The notes beneath the pieces were generated by a model that was not told where the DNA came from, ran no database searches, and saw only the letters and a program-made list of their open reading frames with translations. DNA of 64,000 bases, from NCBI GenBank assembly GCA_964019415.1, contig OZ025885.1:4050120-4114119 (forward strand). Direction: 5' to 3'. Made by a program: the position numbers and the translations under genes. This DNA is from Ianthella basta. Taxonomy: Eukaryota; Porifera; Demospongiae; Verongiida; Ianthellidae. This document shows, piece by piece, positions 58,925 to 64,000 of the stretch; within the stretch, counting starts at the first letter, position 1, and every line of letters starts with the position of its first letter.

Positions 58925-59974
58925 TCACTGGGGGAGGAGCAATGGCCACATCATCTTCCTCTCCTCAAAAAATTCATACAAAGTTTTCTCTATGCACTGG
59001 GTGCAGCGAGGTGGGATAGTGACTTTTGTGTTGGATTTGGCTAATTTGACGGACAGTAAAGTCTTGCGCTGAAGTGGAGTCATCTCCAAGAATGTGGCCA
59101 ATTGTCGCAAAGACTTCTCTCTTGTTGCTACACTCACCACTTTATCATAGTCTATGAAATGCACTTGATGACAACCAAGTTGACGTACCTGTTGGTCAAT
59201 GTAGATCAGATTGTCCTCGGCTATTCTTGCTGTAACAGTGTAAGGAAGAACACTTTCATTCAAACCCGCCTTCTTGTCATTTGGGATTCGCTTGAACTCG
59301 TCATACTGAGTGACCCTGGAGCCAAATCTTCTGACAGCAGACATCACAGCTGCCAAGGGATGGCGACGAGTAACAAGAAACTTAATCCTGTACAGTTTGC
59401 ATTCAAAGTCCTTCAAGTCAATGAGATCTGGTCTGGCGGTAGCATATGTCCCAGAATGTAAGCCCATGGGGAAGGAGCTAGCATATACCATAGTGGCCAA
59501 CTTTTTGTCTCTCATGGCCTTGTCCATGAGTTTAGTTAGACTCTCCAGTCTCCGTTCATACAGTTCTTTCTCTATGATGGAATAGTATAATGTCGTCACC
59601 TCCGGCGGCGACTCGTAAATGTGCTGCCACGGCTTGAACTGATTATCCAGAGCGAACGAGAACAGATGACTAAATAGCGAACTGACCATGTGGTGTCCAC
59701 TGCCTTCAATTCCAGCCACAAACACCAACATGGGAAGACTGGCGTTGTCGCAAACCTTCGCCTCGTCGCCAACCAGGCAGTCACTGGTACTCATTCCAGC
59801 GACAGGTTCACGCTGACTTGGCTTCACTTCTTTTGGAGTCTCTTCCACAGATCCAGTCTCGCTCGCGCCAGAGACGATACTGTGCAGGGTAGGGCTGTCC
59901 GAAGAAACGAGGTACCAAGTGACAATAAAAACGAGAGCCACTCCACTAACGGATACAACTCTTCTAGGTGCCAT
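58925..59974 (-). CDS. Golgi-type sulfotransferase-like protein, copy 5
   Basis: A single exon encodes 349 residues from the MAPRR start at 59974. An in-frame ATG at 60034 would add 20 residues, but these fall in the conserved non-coding 5' flank. The N-terminal half is like copy 4, while the segment near the end (EMTPLQRKTL, SNTKVTIPPRC) is like copy 3, so it looks like a mosaic. The loop reads FVAGIEGSGHHMV with Ala in place of Val, and the following helix differs (SHLFSFALD). RHPLAAVMS and MWPLLLPQ are intact. Probably functional. Confidence 0.77.
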   Translation of the reverse strand: MAPRRVVSVSGVALVFIVTWYLVSSDSPTLHSIVSGASETGSVEETPKEVKPSQREPVAGMSTSDCLVGDEAKVCDNASLPMLVFVAGIEGSGHHMVSSLFSHLFSFALDNQFKPWQHIYESPPEVTTLYYSIIEKELYERRLESLTKLMDKAMRDKKLATMVYASSFPMGLHSGTYATARPDLIDLKDFECKLYRIKFLVTRRHPLAAVMSAVRRFGSRVTQYDEFKRIPNDKKAGLNESVLPYTVTARIAEDNLIYIDQQVRQLGCHQVHFIDYDKVVSVATREKSLRQLATFLEMTPLQRKTLLSVKLAKSNTKVTIPPRCTQCIEKTLYEFFEERKMMWPLLLPQ

Positions 59975-60097
59975 CTTTGATTCTTTTCCGCTAAATGAGT
60001 GCGCAAGCTTAGGTTCCAGTGGCCACGGACACAAGACACTACTGTGTACCTCGGGTCCTGTGGGTCCTCACGACGGCTTGATCCGCCCCGTCCGGTT

Positions 60098-62140
60098 GCT
60101 ATATTCAATTCAATTCAATTTCAATTCAATTAATTATTAGAGTGTATTAGGACACATCATGGTCCAATGTAGCACTGTACACATCATGCACCATGGGAAA
60201 TGTAGAGATACAGATGAGTAACATGTAGATAAACTAGGGTCAATGTTAATATAGGGCGTGACAGCTTGCTTGATAGCATGTATCATGTATAGGCATTAAT
60301 AGAACCTAGCTAACCACATAGAACTAATAGACAGTATACGACAGTCCTTACAGGCCAGTGACAATACAAAGGCTGCTCTCCTCCAATGCTCTTTACTAGA
60401 GAGTCCTCCCTTGATCCCTCCATGGCTTCCAGGAGAGGCCGACTAAGATGGTCCCATGCAGAGCATTGTGAAAGCCAATGGCACACACCCTCCACCTCCC
60501 CACTGTTACACTCCTTGCACACCCTCTCCTCTCTCTTCACCCCATGCCACCTTCCCATCTCAATCTGAAAAGCCACCGTCCCCCTCCCCCCTTATCTTCA
60601 ACATCATCCTCCTTTCAGCCTTTGACTTCTAAAACACACAACTCGACTCAACCTCACACTCCCCTATCCGCTTCATCATGGACAACTTTAGCTTTTTGTG
60701 CACTTCCTTCCTCCATTCCTCCACGCCACACTCAGCAACATACATTTCACTTCCGCCTCTGACAGCTCCCTGACCACACCACCACTCATGTCCTGCCACC
60801 CAAATTTACCTGTCAATGCTTCTCATCCAGCTTCCCCTACCACACTCCACTGCCTGCAACACCACCTTCCTCAGCAGTCTGCCTTCATATGCCAAATTAA
60901 AACTACATGCATCTCACTTGTGCCTCCCACACCACTGGTAAAGATTCCTACTCCATCATCAATAATACCTTTGGGTGTAAGGTACCCACCCCAAAGAACA
61001 TGCAGAAGGCACACATGCATCTGTACTTGTTCTATTGCCTCCAGACCTCTTGTGCACCCCCAGAACTCAAACCCATACAACATCACTGAGTCTACCAGAG
61101 AACTCATCAACGTCTGCCTTACACCTGTTCATCCAAGCACCTAGTGCCCTCCTCCCAGCAGCAGCTTTCTCCTTCACCATGCATGCCATCTCCTTGAGCT
61201 CCAAGTGTCCATTCACAGTCCACCCTAGATACTTATAGCTAGACACCATTGGGATCACTTCTCTGTCCACCTGATACTCCATCTCACATTTCTCCACCGC
61301 CTTCTTTCTCATATGCATTGTGCCCGACTTTCCTACATTGATCTTCACACCACTTAACCAAAACATCCAAGCTCCTCTTCAACCCTTCTCTGTCAGGTGC
61401 AACCAAAGAAGTGTCATCAGCAAAAAGCAGACCCGGGACCATATCACTGCCACATGGTACACCACACTTCTCTTCAAGTAACCTTCTCACTAAACCATTA
61501 ATGTACAAGGAAAATAGCAAAGGCGAAAGAACACAGCCCTGCCTCAATCCACTGCTAACATCAAATTCTTCACTTAACTTGTCATTCACTCTCACCCTAT
61601 ACATGAGCTATCTTGGTACAGAGCCTTCAGAAAACTCAGAAATCTATCATTTATGCCCAGCTGCTCCAAACAGCCCCACAGCTTCACTCGGTCGACCTTG
61701 TCATAAGCTTTTGTAAAGTCAATGAATGCCACCATCATACCTTTAGCTGCCTTTGCCATCTCAGTTTGCCCCAACAGCACCAACATCAATACCAGGTCTC
61801 TGCATCCCCTTTGCTTGCGAAACCCACCTTGTTCTTCTGCAATCAGCCCATTTTCTTCAGCCACATCAGACAGCCAAGCATTCAGGATCATACATAAAAC
61901 TTTACTCACCGTCGACGTCAGACAAAATCCCTCAGTATGTGTTTGTGTCACATGTACCCCCCGACTGCTTCTTTGGTACAGGTGCAACCAGACTCTCCCA
62001 CCACACTGATTGTACCATCCCAAACTTCCAGCACACTTCAAACAGCACAAACCAAACATTGAACAGCTGACACCATGTTGACAGTCACCTCATCTTTCCT
62101 AGGTGCAGCATCTTTCTTCACCATTTCCAGAACCCATACA
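60098..62140 (-). mobile_element. 5'-truncated non-LTR retrotransposon
   Basis: This block interrupts DNA otherwise colinear with about 56050-56110: the flank before 60098 and after 62141 are adjacent there. Read on the minus strand it ends in an AATTG/TTGAA short repeat (60098-60130), as 3' tails of several LINE families do. It carries reverse transcriptase and a C-terminal Cys/His region. Length is about 2.04 kb. Confidence 0.7.
60310..62059 (-). pseudogene. Degenerate reverse transcriptase of the non-LTR element
   Basis: In minus-strand order: EEQGGFRKQRGCRDL and VAFIDFTKAYDKVDR (about 61650-61880), GLRQGCVLSPLLFSLYINGL and the catalytic LLFADDTSLV (about 61400-61560), then a SYKYLGW segment (about 61220), and a C-terminal region with CKECNSGEVEGVCHWLSQC (about 60470-60520). 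Segments lie in different frames, showing at least three frameshifts, and the N-terminus including any endonuclease is missing. The element is dead as written. Confidence 0.85.
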
Positions 62141-63125
62141 TAGTACGCAATGAGGTAGACACCTCCTTGTATGGACATGGGCCACATAGTGAACAGTACA
62201 TGAATACGTGATCTATTACATGTAACAGTGTCATGGCAGTACTTGTCACCGCTGTTGTCATGATTGGTATTTGCAGCTATTTCTGTGCATAGTAATAAAG
62301 AAGGCTTTATATACTGGAGCCACAGCACGACAGAGGAACAGGATAGCATTTCTAGCCACACTGTAACATTGACAGACTGAAAGTAAGTTCACATTGCCCT
62401 CATGTGTAGCCTGTGTGCAAGCTTTCTGTGATCTTGTTTCCTGTGGTTGGCATTGTATTTTCTGTATTGTATTTATATATACACTAGAGCCATAGCTACT
62501 GAATAGCTACAGAAGCTGAAAATTGGCTTTGCTAACACTGGATGGATGGGAACTTTTACATGATATGGGAACATGTTAGCAATGGTATTCAGCCCATCAT
62601 GAATAGGCAGTTGCAATGACCTTAGTGCACTCATAGTACATGCATAGAATGGTGTGGTTCACTATAGTACTGATATGGTTATAACTCTTGATTGGCACAA
62701 AGTCATGCAAGGAATGGAGTGCCACGTGCACAGTGAAGGGCCTGGGCTTGTTACACTAGGGACTCCTTGCAATTGCATAGTAACAGTAATATATGTTGTG
62801 CATGTTGAATAATGTTGCTTGGCTGCATGTGTGCTGGCCATGCATGAGGTAAACTGGGAGGCATAAACCAGCTAGCCTCAATGAGGTAGTTTGGCCAAGT
62901 TCAGGCTGATCAGGTCCTGTACCTTATAGTTTACCCTTTCATGCCTCTTCGTGATGGACAGTAACATGCATGAGCTCAGTGGAAGCCCTATATGGTATGT
63001 TGTACAGGTGCATGTGTTAGTATCGAGCCAGCAGTATCACTAAGTAACTGGCACATACCCATGTGTAATGTTATGTCATCCCACAAAATGCATGCTTGCA
63101 ATGCCCGTGTCTCTATAGTCCAGGC

Positions 63126-63192
63126 AGCTGGACCCTCCTAACCATTTAATTTGCAAGCGCCCACAGGGTGTTAAGGAAAAGGAGGGTCCAGC
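63126..63192. repeat. Short foldback element
   Basis: AGCTGGACCCTCCT and AGGAGGGTCCAGC are inverted around about 40 bp. The core resembles the other GGNCCAGACC/GGTCTAGC foldbacks in this window. Confidence 0.55.
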
Positions 63193-63354
63193 ACCAGTTG
63201 CTAATTGGAATTATAATAAAACACCTCTTCGACTATATATACACAAGAACAGCTGCACAAGTATATGTACATAATGATACCACAACAAGTATTTTGAGTT
63301 AAAAGAACTGTTACATTGATGCTGTGTGTTTAGCTACATGTGTGCTTCTGTGTG

Positions 63355-63389
<35 letters not shown>
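63355..63389. repeat. GT microsatellite
   Basis: Uninterrupted run of TG dinucleotides. Confidence 0.95.
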
Positions 63390-63392
<3 letters not shown>

Positions 63393-64000
63393 GGTGCACT
63401 TGATTGTGTTTTTGGCAACTCTGAGAATGTGCATGCAAACTGTGTATAAGGTACGCAAGTTAATGTACTGTGCCGCTGTGACATGTGTGTCAAAATAATT
63501 ATTTTTGACTCTATTCATGTCTGCTTTGGGCTATTTCTGTTCATTCTTTCTTATGAAGTGTGTTCACAAGTATGTTGATGAATTACACAAAAATAGTTGC
63601 AATAGCTATTATATATTGATAACACAACAGCGATTGGAGGGAACAAGTATTTTGAGCTGGGGCGACAGCACCGCACATTTTTTTTTAACTTGAACTACTT
63701 GTTTGTGCAAGCACTGCTACAAGGAACTGAACTCCTTCTCAAAGCAAGAATTTCGAAGTTGAGCTGATGTGTAGCAAAGTAGAGCTGAAAGAGAAACTGA
63801 GGAAGGCAGATGTATACTTCACTAGAATGAAAAGATGCAGAGGAAGCAAGGATGCTGATTTCATCCTTAGCACACCTCCAAGGGAGAGCATTACATCGTC
63901 CAAAAAGCACCATCTGGACTTCATAGCCCTGCAAAGCCTTTATCTTCTAGAGTACTCAAGTCTCCTGAATGGGCAAGGGGTGTGACCTATTCATCTGATC

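Larger units (their letters stand above)
62141..64000. other. Duplicated flank and unannotated end of window
   Basis: About 62141-62560 matches 56090-56700. The rest has a foldback (63126-63192, GCTGGACCCTCCT arms), a GT microsatellite (63355-63389) and a 72-codon open frame at 63767-63985 that is rich in charged residues but unrecognised. Confidence 0.5.

Noticed and set aside
63767-63985. 72-codon plus-strand frame with charged residues
   Set aside because: No domain, no partner exon and close to the window edge.

Overview
This window is eukaryotic genomic DNA. Coding sequence is split into short exons with GT-AG introns, intergenic DNA is AT-rich, and there are many microsatellites, foldback repeats and transposon remnants. 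The gene content is metazoan: arrays of EGF exons flanked by phase-1 introns, type I receptors, Golgi-type sulfotransferases and a clear DNAJC27 orthologue. I suspect a marine sponge or another early-branching animal. That is inference from gene style, not a match I could run.

Region 1 (1-34126, all plus strand) is a tandem family of four related type I membrane protein genes. Gene A (113-3956, 5' end outside the window) and gene B (4934-14904) are long arrays of 93-bp EGF exons (6 and 20 seen). Each ends in a 57-bp juxtamembrane exon and a transmembrane exon with a very short tail. A third, frameshifted copy of the last two exons lies at 15596-15929. Genes C (17748-21816) and D (25819-34126) have a signal peptide plus an unrecognised six-cysteine domain in exon 1, a 48-bp juxtamembrane exon, and a transmembrane exon with a conserved 35-40 residue tail. 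D carries four EGF exons; C carries none. All internal introns are phase 1, so exons can be gained, lost or skipped without frame loss. Large near-identical blocks show recent duplication.

Region 2 (35433-39754) is a DNA transposon with 128/129-bp terminal inverted repeats, TGTTA...TAACA ends and a 5-bp target duplication (acctc). It encodes a DDE integrase of the retroviral/Gypsy type, the arrangement of Ginger-class elements. Three splice-compatible upstream exons would add hydrophobic segments. A 12-copy, 155-bp tandem array occupies the 3' third of the element.

Region 3 (39998-60090) holds five single-exon type II membrane sulfotransferase-like genes (39998+, 45237-, 52306+, 54904-, 58925-) around a six-exon DNAJC27 gene (47493-51172, minus). 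Four of the sulfotransferases are nearly identical, with long shared stretches suggesting recent duplication or gene conversion; the fifth (45237) is divergent.

Region 4 (60090-64000) contains a degenerate non-LTR retrotransposon inserted into duplicated flanking DNA, then mostly non-coding DNA. Across the window there are several short foldback elements, a TACAGTGGAACCT-ended MITE family in three copies, two candidate Helitron 3' ends, tRNA-like SINE fragments and minisatellites.
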